Below the pieces are notes generated by a model that was given only the letters and a program-made list of their open reading frames with translations, ran no database searches and was not told where the DNA came from. Source: Christensenellaceae bacterium (lineage in GTDB: Bacteria; Bacillota; Clostridia; Christensenellales; Aristaeellaceae). From it: a stretch of DNA of 36,640 bases. Shown here one piece after another: positions 8,788 to 18,538 of the stretch (position 1 is its first letter; the number at the start of each line of letters is the position of its first letter). Location: the NCBI GenBank assembly GCA_012797085.1, contig JAAZPT010000191.1, forward strand, positions 1 through 36,640, written 5' to 3'. Position numbers and translations under genes: made by a program.

Positions 8788-9372
8788 ATGAGATTAATTA
8801 AGGAATCAAGAATTAAAAATCAAACTAAACATAACTTTATGCAAGCTTTTTTGGACTTGTATCTTGAAAATAGCAAACAAAAAATATCTGTAAAAAGTAT
8901 TACTGAAAAAGCGGGATATAATAGAGGTACATTTTACAATTACTTTAATGATGTTGAAGATTTAAGAACTGCTATAGAAAATGAACTTATACCGGATGAG
9001 AAGGATTTTGAACTGATTCGCGATTTAATAAAGAATGATCCAAAAAAATCCTTAGATCATATGTTTACGCTGCTTAAAGCAAAAAGTGATGCTTTGCTTT
9101 ATATGATTAATAAAGAAGGCAACATGGAACTTTTTAATAAAATTTTAAACAATATAAAGCCGCAGCTTAAAAAAACTATAAGTCCTGATAAAAGCCTAAG
9201 TGAAAAAGAGATAGACTTTATTTTAGAAATCTATATTATAATATTGATTACATCATTAAAATTTGTAAATATTCATGCTAAAAATGATATAGAAAAACTA
9301 AGAACACCGGTTTGTAATATACTTGAAAACGGTGTGTTAAGGTATTTATATACCAATGAATACGATAATTAA
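8788..9372 (+). CDS. TetR/AcrR family transcriptional regulator
   Basis: N-terminal HTH SVKSITEKAGYNRGTFYNYFNDVEDL; GGAGG RBS at 8778-8782 favours ATG 8788 over the ORF-track start at 8776. Confidence 0.85.
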   Translation: MRLIKESRIKNQTKHNFMQAFLDLYLENSKQKISVKSITEKAGYNRGTFYNYFNDVEDLRTAIENELIPDEKDFELIRDLIKNDPKKSLDHMFTLLKAKSDALLYMINKEGNMELFNKILNNIKPQLKKTISPDKSLSEKEIDFILEIYIIILITSLKFVNIHAKNDIEKLRTPVCNILENGVLRYLYTNEYDN

Positions 9373-9383
9373 TTTTTTAAAGC

Positions 9384-9409
9384 AAAAACATCCCATTTGG
9401 GATGTTTTG
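9384..9409. terminator. Bidirectional terminator between convergent genes
   Basis: CAAAAACATCCCATTTGGGATGTTTTG. Confidence 0.75.
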
Positions 9410-9697
9410 TTAATTATTGTTTAAGTATTTTTCAAGATGCTCTTTACGTTCAGCAAGCTCCATTTTTTCCAAGGAATAGGGGTCAAGGAGTATAAAGTGA
9501 ATTACATTGCCTTTTTTATCATAGCCCACAATGGCTTCGCCATCTAAACTGTCGGCATGTTCTCGACGTACAATATAGCTGTCATTGCTATATAGCTCTA
9601 TTGCTATTTGTGCAAAATATTCTCTTTTTTTAATATATTCCTTTAGCTTATTGTTTGATATGTAATAAACATCAACTAAGGTCATATTGGGTACCAT
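9410..9697 (-). CDS. Small conserved-looking hypothetical protein, coupled to HAD phosphatase
   Basis: GGAGGGCTGATATG: start right after the HAD stop, likely MVPNMTLVDVYY; no family recognised. Confidence 0.6.
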   Translation of the reverse strand: MVPNMTLVDVYYISNNKLKEYIKKREYFAQIAIELYSNDSYIVRREHADSLDGEAIVGYDKKGNVIHFILLDPYSLEKMELAERKEHLEKYLNNN

Positions 9698-9698
9698 A

Positions 9699-10394
9699 TC
9701 AGCCCTCCATTTGCGCAATGGAAACAGCATCAAAAATATTTTTTACGGTATATGTGGCCTTTTCACTCGGCTCTGAAGAGTAAGGGGAAATATAAACGGA
9801 ATCTACTCCGGCATTATTTGCCGCTGCAATATCGGATGTTAAGCGATCTCCAATAACAAGTACTTTGCTTTTATCTGTAATTCCAGCATCTTTCATTGCA
9901 TCAAAAATCATTTTAGGGTCAGGCTTATGGGCTCCTACTTCTTCGCTGATGTAAGACTTATGTATATACGCATATAAGGGATTGCTCTCATTCATACGGG
10001 AATGTTGTACTTGAGCAATACCGTTTGTAATTATACAAATTTTATGGCTTTTGCTAACAGCTTTTACAAAATCAAGGGCACCGTCCAACAAAAAACGGCC
10101 TTGCATAAGCTCTTTTATAAAATGGTCCGCCATGTCCTTTGCTAAAGAGCCATCTTTACCAAGCTCTACTAAAAGCAATCTAAAACGCTCTATTTTTAAA
10201 GCCTCTTGTGTAATTTCCTTTCTTTCCAGAGCTTCCCAAAGGCTTAAATTTATTTCTGCATACCTTGTAACAGTTTTTTCATCCGAGGGTAAACCGAAAC
10301 TTTTTAATGTATTGCTTATTGCCACATGTTCGCTTTTATCAAAGTCTAAAAGAGTTCCGTCAGCATCCACCAATATCAGGGAGTATTTAAACAA
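9699..10394 (-). CDS. HAD hydrolase, YjjG-like noncanonical pyrimidine nucleotidase family
   Basis: DADGTLLDFD, ITNGIAQVQHSRM, VGAHKPDPKMIF, VIGDRLTSDIAAANNAG. Confidence 0.88.
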   Translation of the reverse strand: MFKYSLILVDADGTLLDFDKSEHVAISNTLKSFGLPSDEKTVTRYAEINLSLWEALERKEITQEALKIERFRLLLVELGKDGSLAKDMADHFIKELMQGRFLLDGALDFVKAVSKSHKICIITNGIAQVQHSRMNESNPLYAYIHKSYISEEVGAHKPDPKMIFDAMKDAGITDKSKVLVIGDRLTSDIAAANNAGVDSVYISPYSSEPSEKATYTVKNIFDAVSIAQMEG

Positions 10395-10541
10395 AATGGC
10401 ACCTCCAATATTTTGTATTAAAATTATAACAGAATAATGTTAAAATAACCATATCAAACACTCATTAAGCAGTTATGATGTAATTTGTTAAGGAATAAAT
10501 ATTATGTTATAATATATTATTATTTTTAAGGGAGTTATTGT

Positions 10542-11564
10542 ATGTTTTCAAAATTAGTGAATCGCTTTTATTATGGTAAAAGTGGTAAAGGTGATTATAC
10601 AAGGGGCGATATGCCTAAAAATAGAATAGAATTATTTTTTACAACATTAAAGGTAAGGTTTTCTGCTCTTATAAGGCTTAATTTAATATATTTTGTTGTT
10701 TGGCTGCCTATGATATTAGTGTTAATGAATGCTGTTACATTATGGATAGGCGGGCTAAGTACATTAAATGAGATGGCAGCAAACTTAAGTGTTGATGAAA
10801 TTGCCATAAGAACAGCGGAATTCAAGGTATTTCAACATAGTTTAATTTTAAGAACACTATTGTATTTAGTGCCTTGTATTTTAATAACCGGTCCTGTTAC
10901 TGCCGGAGTATCCTATGATGTTCGTAATTGGGCAAGGGATCAACATGCTTTTCTTTGGAGTGACTTTAAAGATGCCTTGAAGGAAAACTGGAAACAAGCC
11001 CTTGGAATTTCTGCAATAACATCTGTATTACCCTTATTATCCTACCTTTGCTATTATTTTTACGGCCAAATGGCGCGGAATAATATTGTGTTTTATGTTC
11101 CTCTTATTTTAGCTTTACTTGCAGCTCTTATGTGGTGGCTTGCTTTAACATATTTTTACTTTTTAATTATAGGCTATAAGCTTAAATTTAAGGATGTAAT
11201 TCGCAACGGTTTTCTTTTGGCAATTGCTCGCTTTCCTCAAACGTTGATTATAAAGCTTATGAGCCTTATACCAATAGCTATAGGTGTAATAATTGCTACA
11301 TTTGTTGGCATACAATGGGGTATGTTAGTACCGATAGCCTTTTACTTTATTATAGGTTTCAGCCTTATGCGCTTTATATATGCCAGCTATGCTGTAGCCG
11401 TATTTGATAAGCTGCTTAACCCAAGAATCGAAGGAGCACCTATAAATATGGGCCTTAGGGATGATAAATATAATGAAATTGAAGAAGAAATCAAGGCCGG
11501 CATGAAAGAAGAAAATGCCGTTTATATAGAAGTTGAAGATGATGAGCCTAAGGTGGATTTGTAA
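10542..11564 (+). CDS. YesL-like (DUF624-type) membrane protein
   Basis: Multi-TM protein; LNLIYFVVWLP...ITGPVTAGVSYDVRNWARDQHAFLWSDFKDALKENWKQA motif. Confidence 0.7.
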   Translation: MFSKLVNRFYYGKSGKGDYTRGDMPKNRIELFFTTLKVRFSALIRLNLIYFVVWLPMILVLMNAVTLWIGGLSTLNEMAANLSVDEIAIRTAEFKVFQHSLILRTLLYLVPCILITGPVTAGVSYDVRNWARDQHAFLWSDFKDALKENWKQALGISAITSVLPLLSYLCYYFYGQMARNNIVFYVPLILALLAALMWWLALTYFYFLIIGYKLKFKDVIRNGFLLAIARFPQTLIIKLMSLIPIAIGVIIATFVGIQWGMLVPIAFYFIIGFSLMRFIYASYAVAVFDKLLNPRIEGAPINMGLRDDKYNEIEEEIKAGMKEENAVYIEVEDDEPKVDL

Positions 11565-12301
11565 TGTATACGGATTTTGCAAGTGTTTATGACTCCTTGA
11601 TGCAAGATGTGGATTATGAAGCCTGGTCAAATTATTATATCTCTATAATGGACGGCATAAACAAAAATGCTAAAACTATTGTGGAATGTGCCTGTGGTAC
11701 CGGTAATTTAAGCCTATATTTTGCTCAAAGATATGAGCTTATAGCCCTTGACAGCTCCACACAAATGCTTGATATTGCCAGTCGAAAAGCAAGGGAGCAA
11801 GCTCTTGATATACGGTTTGTAAAACAAAAAATGCAAAATTTAAGCCTACATAAACCCGTTGATTTTGTACTTGCTACCTGTGATGGAGTAAACTATATTA
11901 CAAACAAAGATGATGCAATTTCTTTTTTTAAAAGAGCATTTAATTCTTTAAAGGCAGGCGGAGCATTGATATTTGATGTTTCATCAAAGTATAAGCTCAG
12001 CACAATATTGCCCTCTCAACTTTGGTTTGAAGACAGGGAGGATATAAGCTATTTTTGGATAAATGAGTATGATAAAAAGGAAAACCTGTTGCATTTAAAC
12101 CTCAGCATATTTGTAAAACAAAAGCTGGATTTGTATAAACGCATTGATGAATACCAAAAACAAAAGGCTTTTGATATTGATGAGTATAAACAAATGCTAA
12201 ATGTTTCAGGCTTTAGCAAAGTAAATATATATGGTGATAAAAACTTTAACTACCCGAAAGACAATGAAGAAAGGTTGCATATTATTGCAATACGCGAATA
12301 A
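11564..12301 (+). CDS. Class I SAM-dependent methyltransferase
   Basis: YDSLMQDVDYEAW, VECACGTGNLSLYFA motif I; start overlaps previous stop (TAATG). Confidence 0.88.
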   Translation: MYTDFASVYDSLMQDVDYEAWSNYYISIMDGINKNAKTIVECACGTGNLSLYFAQRYELIALDSSTQMLDIASRKAREQALDIRFVKQKMQNLSLHKPVDFVLATCDGVNYITNKDDAISFFKRAFNSLKAGGALIFDVSSKYKLSTILPSQLWFEDREDISYFWINEYDKKENLLHLNLSIFVKQKLDLYKRIDEYQKQKAFDIDEYKQMLNVSGFSKVNIYGDKNFNYPKDNEERLHIIAIRE

Positions 12302-13210
12302 ATGAGTAATACAATAAAATTTCCCTATAAAAACAACAAAGAAGATAGAATAGTTCATGCTACTATTGCCGATGGCCAAGCCTCTATATTAATTATAGAA
12401 GCAAAAAACACAATAGCAAAGGCGGCATCAATACACAATACAAGCCCGGTTTGCACAGCCGCCTTCGGCAGAACATTAATTGCCACAGCCATGTTGGGTG
12501 TAAGGTTAAAAAGCGATAAATCGTCAGTAACGGTAACTGTTGACGGTGGAGGACCCATAGGTAAAATTACTGCCGTATCAAACGGTAAAACATTAAAGGG
12601 TTACCTTAGTGTACCCAATATAATTGTGCCTAACAGAACGGACGGAAAGCTTGATGTGGCTGCAGTAGTCGGCACGGATGGCCTTATTACCGTTGTAAAG
12701 GATATGGGTATGAAAGCTCCCTATATTGGTCAAACGGAAATGGTCAGTGGCGAAATAGGGGAGGATTTTGCTCTTTACTTTATGAAAAGCGAGCAACAGC
12801 CTTCAATTGTATCCCTTGGTGTGCTTGTAAGCGGCGACCATGTTTTATCGGCGGGCGGTGTGCTTGTTGCTCCTTTACCCGGCTGCAGTGATGAGGTTTT
12901 AGATGCCCTGGAAGTCAGAACAATGCTTATGAGTGACATTAGCCATGACCTTTTGGATAATGATGGTGAAACACTTATAGAAAAATGGTTTGGTGGATTA
13001 GACCCTATAATTTTAGGTGTAAGCCCATTAGACTATGTTTGCGATTGCTCAAAGGAGAGAATGGAAAAAGCGCTTATTTCCCTTGGTAAAAAAGAATTAC
13101 AGGAAATTGCCGATGATGATCAAGAGGGTGTGGAAATGATTTGCCATTTCTGCCATAAAAATCACTATTTTAATAATGAAGAAATACTACAACTAATTAA
13201 AAAAATATAG
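12302..13210 (+). CDS. hslO: Redox-regulated molecular chaperone Hsp33
   Basis: N-terminal Hsp33 fold residues and C-terminal zinc switch CDCSKERME...CHFCHKNHYF. Confidence 0.95.
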   Translation: MSNTIKFPYKNNKEDRIVHATIADGQASILIIEAKNTIAKAASIHNTSPVCTAAFGRTLIATAMLGVRLKSDKSSVTVTVDGGGPIGKITAVSNGKTLKGYLSVPNIIVPNRTDGKLDVAAVVGTDGLITVVKDMGMKAPYIGQTEMVSGEIGEDFALYFMKSEQQPSIVSLGVLVSGDHVLSAGGVLVAPLPGCSDEVLDALEVRTMLMSDISHDLLDNDGETLIEKWFGGLDPIILGVSPLDYVCDCSKERMEKALISLGKKELQEIADDDQEGVEMICHFCHKNHYFNNEEILQLIKKI

Positions 13211-13220
13211 GGTGATAAAC

Positions 13221-14042
13221 ATGAAACTAATTGATTTTGATGCAAAGCTTACTACATATATAGAAGAAAATGCAAATTATGATGCCCTTGAAGGTTTAAG
13301 TGAGGAAAAAATGGCCGAAGTGCTTGATGAAATGTCTTTCACATTGTATGAGACCTTTATGAATGAGCCTAAGTCTTGGTTATCCGGAAAAAGACCGAAT
13401 GAATACTTTGATTCCTTCAGTAATGAAGAAATTATTGATATGTATTTAGAGTATTTTAAACAATTTGGCAGCCCACCGGATTTGCTTATTTCAAAAATGG
13501 TACAAATAGGCTTGGCTATTGAAAAGAATGTGTTTGATATTATTAATAATGGAAACAATTCCGAAAACATTAAAATGACAAGTATGGGTATATTAGAGGA
13601 TATGGGCAGTACTTTGCCTATGGATACCTATATAAAAATGCAGGTGAACAGAAGAAAACATGATGATATAGCCGACTTGGCCATGGAAATTTTAAAATAC
13701 ATGCCCAATGATGATGTTAAAAATAAAATGATTGAAGTATTTGAAATATCAAACGAATATGGCAAAGATGCCATGTTGGATATTTTAGCAAAACCCAACT
13801 GTGATGACATGGTTTTTAAATATGTTTTAAATACTTTTTCAATTGCTGAAGATAAGGAATTATATGCACATTATCTAAATAATATTGGCGACGACAGAGC
13901 TTTACCTACCTTGCTTGAAGCCGCCGAGTTTGCAAATTATGTAGACTGGCTTGAAATAAGGCTTGCAATTGAAAGTCTTGGAGGAACATGCCCTGAAAGG
14001 GATTTTAAAAACGATCCTATGTTTAGGGAGTTACATAAGTAG
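13221..14042 (+). CDS. Hypothetical helical (HEAT-like) protein
   Basis: Helical repeat character (DIADLAMEILKYMPNDDVKNKMIEVF...; DDRALPTLLEAAEFANYVDWLEIRLAIESLGG); RBS GGTGATAAAC before ATG 13221. Confidence 0.6.
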   Translation: MKLIDFDAKLTTYIEENANYDALEGLSEEKMAEVLDEMSFTLYETFMNEPKSWLSGKRPNEYFDSFSNEEIIDMYLEYFKQFGSPPDLLISKMVQIGLAIEKNVFDIINNGNNSENIKMTSMGILEDMGSTLPMDTYIKMQVNRRKHDDIADLAMEILKYMPNDDVKNKMIEVFEISNEYGKDAMLDILAKPNCDDMVFKYVLNTFSIAEDKELYAHYLNNIGDDRALPTLLEAAEFANYVDWLEIRLAIESLGGTCPERDFKNDPMFRELHK

Positions 14043-14063
14043 AATAAAGAAACAGGTGATTAT

Positions 14064-14753
14064 TTGATAACATTAAAAGAAGTAAAAAAGAACAGCAGTA
14101 TAAAAACCCTTGTAGAAGCCGGCAATCATTACCTTGATATGCTGGGTTATACTGACCATGGGCCAAGGCATTTGGGCTATGTAAGCAAGGTTGCAAGCTA
14201 TATTCTAAAAACCCTCGAATATTCTGACAGGGAAGCTGAATTGGCTAAAATAGCCGGTTGGGTACATGATGTCGGCAATGCTATAAATAGGGAAAACCAT
14301 GGATCCCTTGGTGCGACATTGCTTTTTCCCATATTAAAGGAAATGGAAATGCCTTTGGAAGATGCTGTTGCGGTTATAACTGCAGTGGGTAACCATGAAG
14401 AACAAAACGGTTCTGTAACTGATACCATAAGTGCAGCCCTTGTAATAGGCGATAAAAGTGATGCTCATAAGTCGAGGGTTAGAAGAAAACAGCCGGATTT
14501 AAGCGATATTCATGATAGAGTGAATTATTCCATACAAAAAAATGAGGTATTAGTTTTAAAGGAAGAAAGAGTAATAAGGCAAAACCTTGTTATGGATGAT
14601 GAGATTTCCAGTGTTTTTGAATATTGTAAAATTTATACTGATAGAATATCCATGTGCCAGGATGCAGCGGAATTCCTTGGTTGCAACTTTGAGTTGTTTA
14701 TTAATGAAAGGCCGGTGCATAGGCTAAGCAGGCACATAAAAACAACGCTCTAA
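14064..14753 (+). CDS. HD domain phosphohydrolase
   Basis: GPRHLGYVSKVASYIL, AGWVHDVGNAINRENHGSLGA, GNHEEQNG. Confidence 0.82.
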   Translation: MITLKEVKKNSSIKTLVEAGNHYLDMLGYTDHGPRHLGYVSKVASYILKTLEYSDREAELAKIAGWVHDVGNAINRENHGSLGATLLFPILKEMEMPLEDAVAVITAVGNHEEQNGSVTDTISAALVIGDKSDAHKSRVRRKQPDLSDIHDRVNYSIQKNEVLVLKEERVIRQNLVMDDEISSVFEYCKIYTDRISMCQDAAEFLGCNFELFINERPVHRLSRHIKTTL

Positions 14754-14768
14754 ACCAGAGGTGATTTA

Positions 14769-16544
14769 ATGGTATGTCCTGAATGTGGAACTTTTTTAGA
14801 TGATGAAAAAACTGTTGTTTGTACAGTTTGCGGTACTCCCCTTAACAAAGGTCCTCAAATAATTGACAGCGTTGAGGCTATCAGAGAGGGCAGAGAGGCT
14901 TATCCTGTTACAAAAAAGCATATTGAAGAACAGAAGGATAGCCCAAGCAGAGCTTATGCAAATGATGAGCTTTGGGATAGAGGGGGTTATTTGCCGTCAA
15001 AAATAAGCTCGCCCACAGTAAAAAGTGTTGAATATGACCCTAAAGAAGCTAAAAAACGATCCGTAAACTGGGTACACAGGGGTATAATTTTAAGTGTTGT
15101 ATTTATAATAATTGTGGCAGGTGTTTATTTGTTTTTTAAACAAACGGAACCGGGACAATTAATACTTGCAAGGTCTTTTAAAGCGGATAAGGCCCAAGCT
15201 TATTGGATGGTGGGGGATGAATTTGCCGATAAAGGTGATATTGTAAACGCAATAAGGGCTTATACTTTGGCGGATAGTAAGGACCCCAATAATGCGGACG
15301 GTTTGCTGTCTTTAGCCTCAATCTATGAGGCGGGTAATTTTTTAAGCCAGGCAGAGGCTATATACATGCGCATTATTAATGAAATAAGCCCTAACAGGCC
15401 TGAGCCTTACAGAGCCCTTTCCCGTATGCTAGTTGTGCAAAACAGAGATCCCGAGGCGGCTAATATACTTAAACTTGCTGCCGAAAATACCGGAATTAAG
15501 TCTTTTATGGATCAACGTACCGAGATGCTTCCCTCAACCCCTGCGGTTGATTTGCCCGGTGGTAGGTACAATAGCGAAAAAAGTATAAACTTAAGCTCAT
15601 CAGAAGGCTATGAAATTTATTATGTTATAAACAACGATGCTGCTACGTTGCCGCAAGATGGTGTTTTATATGACGGAAAACCTATAAAAATTCCGGAAGG
15701 CAACATAAAAATAAGGGCGGTAAGCACAAGTATAAACTTAGTTAGCGACCCCCTTGTTGTAAGTTATATTATAATTTACCCATCGCCGGCAGCGCCTTAT
15801 GTGCATTTGGCTCCGGGAACATATAGCAAGCCCAAAACAGTGGCCTTAAGCCCGGGAGACGATAACAAAGATGTAGTAATATACTACACAATAGACGGCT
15901 CAATACCTACTGAAAACTCGCCCATATATGACGGTACACCCATTAAATTGCCAAGTGGCAGGGTCTCTATAAAGGCTTTCTCAAAAAACGATAGAGGTAA
16001 AACAAGCAGTACAAGGGAAGTCGGGTATAAAATTGATGTAAAACCCTATCTTCAAAAACTATATAATAGTGAAGATTTATTCAATGGTATTAAACTATAC
16101 AGTACAACATCCGATGAATTTTTTACTCAATTTGGTCGTGCCGAATCAAGCCAGGATATAGATTACAGTACACTTATAAAAACAAGCGCAAAGCGCTATA
16201 ATTACCCTTGGGGCTATGCGGATTTTATTCTTGTAAGTAATAAATGGGTGCTTGCAGCCCTTGAAATGAACTCAAAAATAACGGCTGAGCCAAGGGGAGT
16301 AGGGTTCGGAGCAACAGAGGAAGAGATTGTTGCTCAGTTTAAGGATATGGGGCAGGCTCCTAATTTAGATGGAACGCGCGGCTTGTATTATAACTTGCCT
16401 GATGTAGGAAGGATACTTTTTGATGATAAGGGTACAAGGTATATACAGTATGCTTGTAGTTCCCCGGATAACAGTGTATGGGTGCTTGAGTATTATTTAA
16501 AGGATGGAGTAGTTAATAGAATTAAGCATTACTATTTACCTTAA
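14769..16544 (+). CDS. Zinc-ribbon / single-TM / TPR-like / two CHB_HEX_C-like repeat protein
   Basis: CPECGTFLDDEKTVVCTVCG; TM segment GIILSVVFIIIVAGVYLFF; TPR-like region; GGRYNSEKSINLSSSEGYEIYYVINND and PGTYSKPKTVALSPGDDNKDVVIYYTIDGSIPTENSPIYDG. Confidence 0.8.
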   Translation: MVCPECGTFLDDEKTVVCTVCGTPLNKGPQIIDSVEAIREGREAYPVTKKHIEEQKDSPSRAYANDELWDRGGYLPSKISSPTVKSVEYDPKEAKKRSVNWVHRGIILSVVFIIIVAGVYLFFKQTEPGQLILARSFKADKAQAYWMVGDEFADKGDIVNAIRAYTLADSKDPNNADGLLSLASIYEAGNFLSQAEAIYMRIINEISPNRPEPYRALSRMLVVQNRDPEAANILKLAAENTGIKSFMDQRTEMLPSTPAVDLPGGRYNSEKSINLSSSEGYEIYYVINNDAATLPQDGVLYDGKPIKIPEGNIKIRAVSTSINLVSDPLVVSYIIIYPSPAAPYVHLAPGTYSKPKTVALSPGDDNKDVVIYYTIDGSIPTENSPIYDGTPIKLPSGRVSIKAFSKNDRGKTSSTREVGYKIDVKPYLQKLYNSEDLFNGIKLYSTTSDEFFTQFGRAESSQDIDYSTLIKTSAKRYNYPWGYADFILVSNKWVLAALEMNSKITAEPRGVGFGATEEEIVAQFKDMGQAPNLDGTRGLYYNLPDVGRILFDDKGTRYIQYACSSPDNSVWVLEYYLKDGVVNRIKHYYLP

Positions 16545-16558
16545 TTAATTTATTATTA

Positions 16559-16590
16559 AAAAAGTAGGAAATTGATTTCCTACTTTTTAA
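16559..16590 (+). terminator. Terminator upstream of S10 operon
   Basis: AAAAAGTAGGAAATTGATTTCCTACTTTTT. Confidence 0.85.
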
Positions 16591-16704
16591 AACAAGAGCA
16601 TCAAAACACACGGATAAGTTGACGATATTATATGCTGTAATATGCTTAAGATAATACTTTAAAAACAAAATTTTTAAAAAATACAAATTATTTTCAAAAA
16701 AGTC

Positions 16705-16733
16705 TTGTATTTATTTTTAGTATGTAGTATACT
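16705..16733 (+). promoter_or_regulatory. S10 operon promoter
   Basis: TTGTAT-17 nt-TATACT. Confidence 0.75.
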
Positions 16734-16740
16734 AATCAAG

Positions 16741-16917
16741 CTGTCTGTTTAAGGATGAAGTGATAAGTTGCCGCGGGCCATACGGGTAATTATCATGGAC
16801 TAGCCCGTAAAATCGGGCGACAGGATAAGGCACCGGCCAGTGTGGCGATTCAACCTGCGATGAAATCAAAACACACGGCAGAGTGTACTAAAGACCTATT
16901 TATAAGGAGGAATAATA
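16741..16917 (+). promoter_or_regulatory. Structured 5' leader of rpsJ, putative ribosomal-protein autoregulatory leader
   Basis: About 175-nt GC-rich island in AT-rich surroundings; alternative stems TACGGG/CCCGTA and GCCCG/CGGGC; bulged hairpin GTGTG-gc-GATT...AATC-aaaa-CACAC. Confidence 0.65.
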
Positions 16918-17226
16918 ATGGCCAGTTCCAAAATTCGCATTAAATTAAAAGCGTATGAACACACTCTAATTGACCAAGCTGCAGAACGTATTGTAGAATC
17001 TGCAAAAAGAACTGGAGCTCGTGTTTCTGGGCCAATCCCACTTCCCACCGAGAAGGAAGTAGTAACAATTTTGCGCGCAGTTCATAAGTACAAAGATAGT
17101 CGTGAACAGTTCGAAAAGCGCACACACAAAAGGCTTATAGATATATTAAATCCAAGCCCTCGTACAGTTGACGCTATGATGAAGTTAGACCTTCCAGCAG
17201 GCGTTGAAATCGAAATTAAGCTTTAA
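16918..17226 (+). CDS. rpsJ: 30S ribosomal protein S10
   Basis: [37 protein letters not shown]-terminus. Confidence 0.98.
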   Translation: MASSKIRIKLKAYEHTLIDQAAERIVESAKRTGARVSGPIPLPTEKEVVTILRAVHKYKDSREQFEKRTHKRLIDILNPSPRTVDAMMKLDLPAGVEIEIKL

Positions 17227-17241
17227 TACGGAGGTGTTAAA

Positions 17242-17886
17242 ATGAAAAAAGCTATTTTGGGTACAAAATTGGGTATGACCCAAATATTTACCGAAAACGG
17301 ACACCTCGTACCTGTAACGGTTGTTGAGGCTGGTCCTTGTACAGTAGTGCAAGTTAAGACCATCGAAAAGGATGGCTATGAAGCGGTTCAAATAGGGTAT
17401 AAAGAATATCCGGAAAACCGTGCAAAAAAATTGGTAACAAAGCCACTTCAAGGTAAGTTTGCTAAAGCAGGTGTTGCTCCTACCCGTTTCTTGAGAGAGT
17501 TCAAACTTGAAAACTCAGCTGATTATAAAGTTGGCGATGTTATAAAGGCAGATACTTTCCAAGCTGATGATATTGTTGATGTAACAGGCATATCAAAAGG
17601 TCATGGATTTTCAGGAGTTATAAAACGTTGGAATTATAGCAGAGGGCCAATGTCTCACGGTTCCAAATACCGCCGTGGTGGAGGTTCATTAGGTTCAGGA
17701 TCAACCCCTTCACGTGTTTTCAAAAACAAACCTATGGCAGGTCACTATGGTGTAGACAAAGTAACAATTCAAAACTTAACAGTTGTTAAAGTTGATGCAG
17801 AGCGTAACCTAATATTGGTTAAGGGTTCTTTGCCAGGTGCTAATGGTTCTTTAGTTCAAATCAAAAGCGCCGTTAAAGCACAGTAA
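17242..17886 (+). CDS. rplC: 50S ribosomal protein L3
   Basis: [34 protein letters not shown]. Confidence 0.98.
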   Translation: MKKAILGTKLGMTQIFTENGHLVPVTVVEAGPCTVVQVKTIEKDGYEAVQIGYKEYPENRAKKLVTKPLQGKFAKAGVAPTRFLREFKLENSADYKVGDVIKADTFQADDIVDVTGISKGHGFSGVIKRWNYSRGPMSHGSKYRRGGGSLGSGSTPSRVFKNKPMAGHYGVDKVTIQNLTVVKVDAERNLILVKGSLPGANGSLVQIKSAVKAQ

Positions 17887-17914
17887 AAGTAAATTCTAAA
17901 AGGAGGAAGAAACC

Positions 17915-18538
17915 ATGCCAAAAACTGCGCTGTATAATATGGAAGGCAAAACAGTTGGCGAAATCGAACTTAGCGATGATATTTTTGCAAGCAAAATAAG
18001 CAAATCCGCTATGCATATCGTTGTTCGCTCAATACTTGCTAATAAACGCCGTGGCACACAAAGCGCAAAAACACGTAGTGAAGTACGTGGCGGCGGTCGC
18101 AAAATATATCGTCAAAAGGGCACAGGTAATGCTCGTCATCATGGCAATCGCGCACCTCAATTTGCACACGGTGGTGTAGTGTTCGCGCCAAAGCCTCGTG
18201 ATTATGTTGTTAAGGTTAACAAAAAAGTTCGTCGTTTAGCATTTAAGAGCGCTTTAACAAGCAAACTCAATAATGGCGAAATTATAATCTTGGACGAGTT
18301 AAAACTTGCAGCACCAAAAACAAAACTTATGGCTGAAGTTCTTAAAAACTTAAATGCCGATAAAAGAACATTGCTTGTAACATCAAGTGAAGATACAGAT
18401 GTTCGTCGTGCAGGCCAAAATATTGAAAAGTTGGAATATAACTTTGTTAATACAATTAATACATACGATGTATTAAAAGCAAATAAAGTTATCATAACAA
18501 AAGATGCTGTTAAACAAATCGAGGAGGTGTATGCATAA
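17915..18538 (+). CDS. rplD: 50S ribosomal protein L4
   Basis: RRGTQSAKTRSEVRGGGRKIYRQKGTGNARHH. Confidence 0.98.
   Translation: MPKTALYNMEGKTVGEIELSDDIFASKISKSAMHIVVRSILANKRRGTQSAKTRSEVRGGGRKIYRQKGTGNARHHGNRAPQFAHGGVVFAPKPRDYVVKVNKKVRRLAFKSALTSKLNNGEIIILDELKLAAPKTKLMAEVLKNLNADKRTLLVTSSEDTDVRRAGQNIEKLEYNFVNTINTYDVLKANKVIITKDAVKQIEEVYA

Noticed and set aside
10051-10437. 128-aa + strand ORF
   Set aside because: Antisense to the HAD phosphatase, no RBS, Ser/Lys-rich shadow translation.
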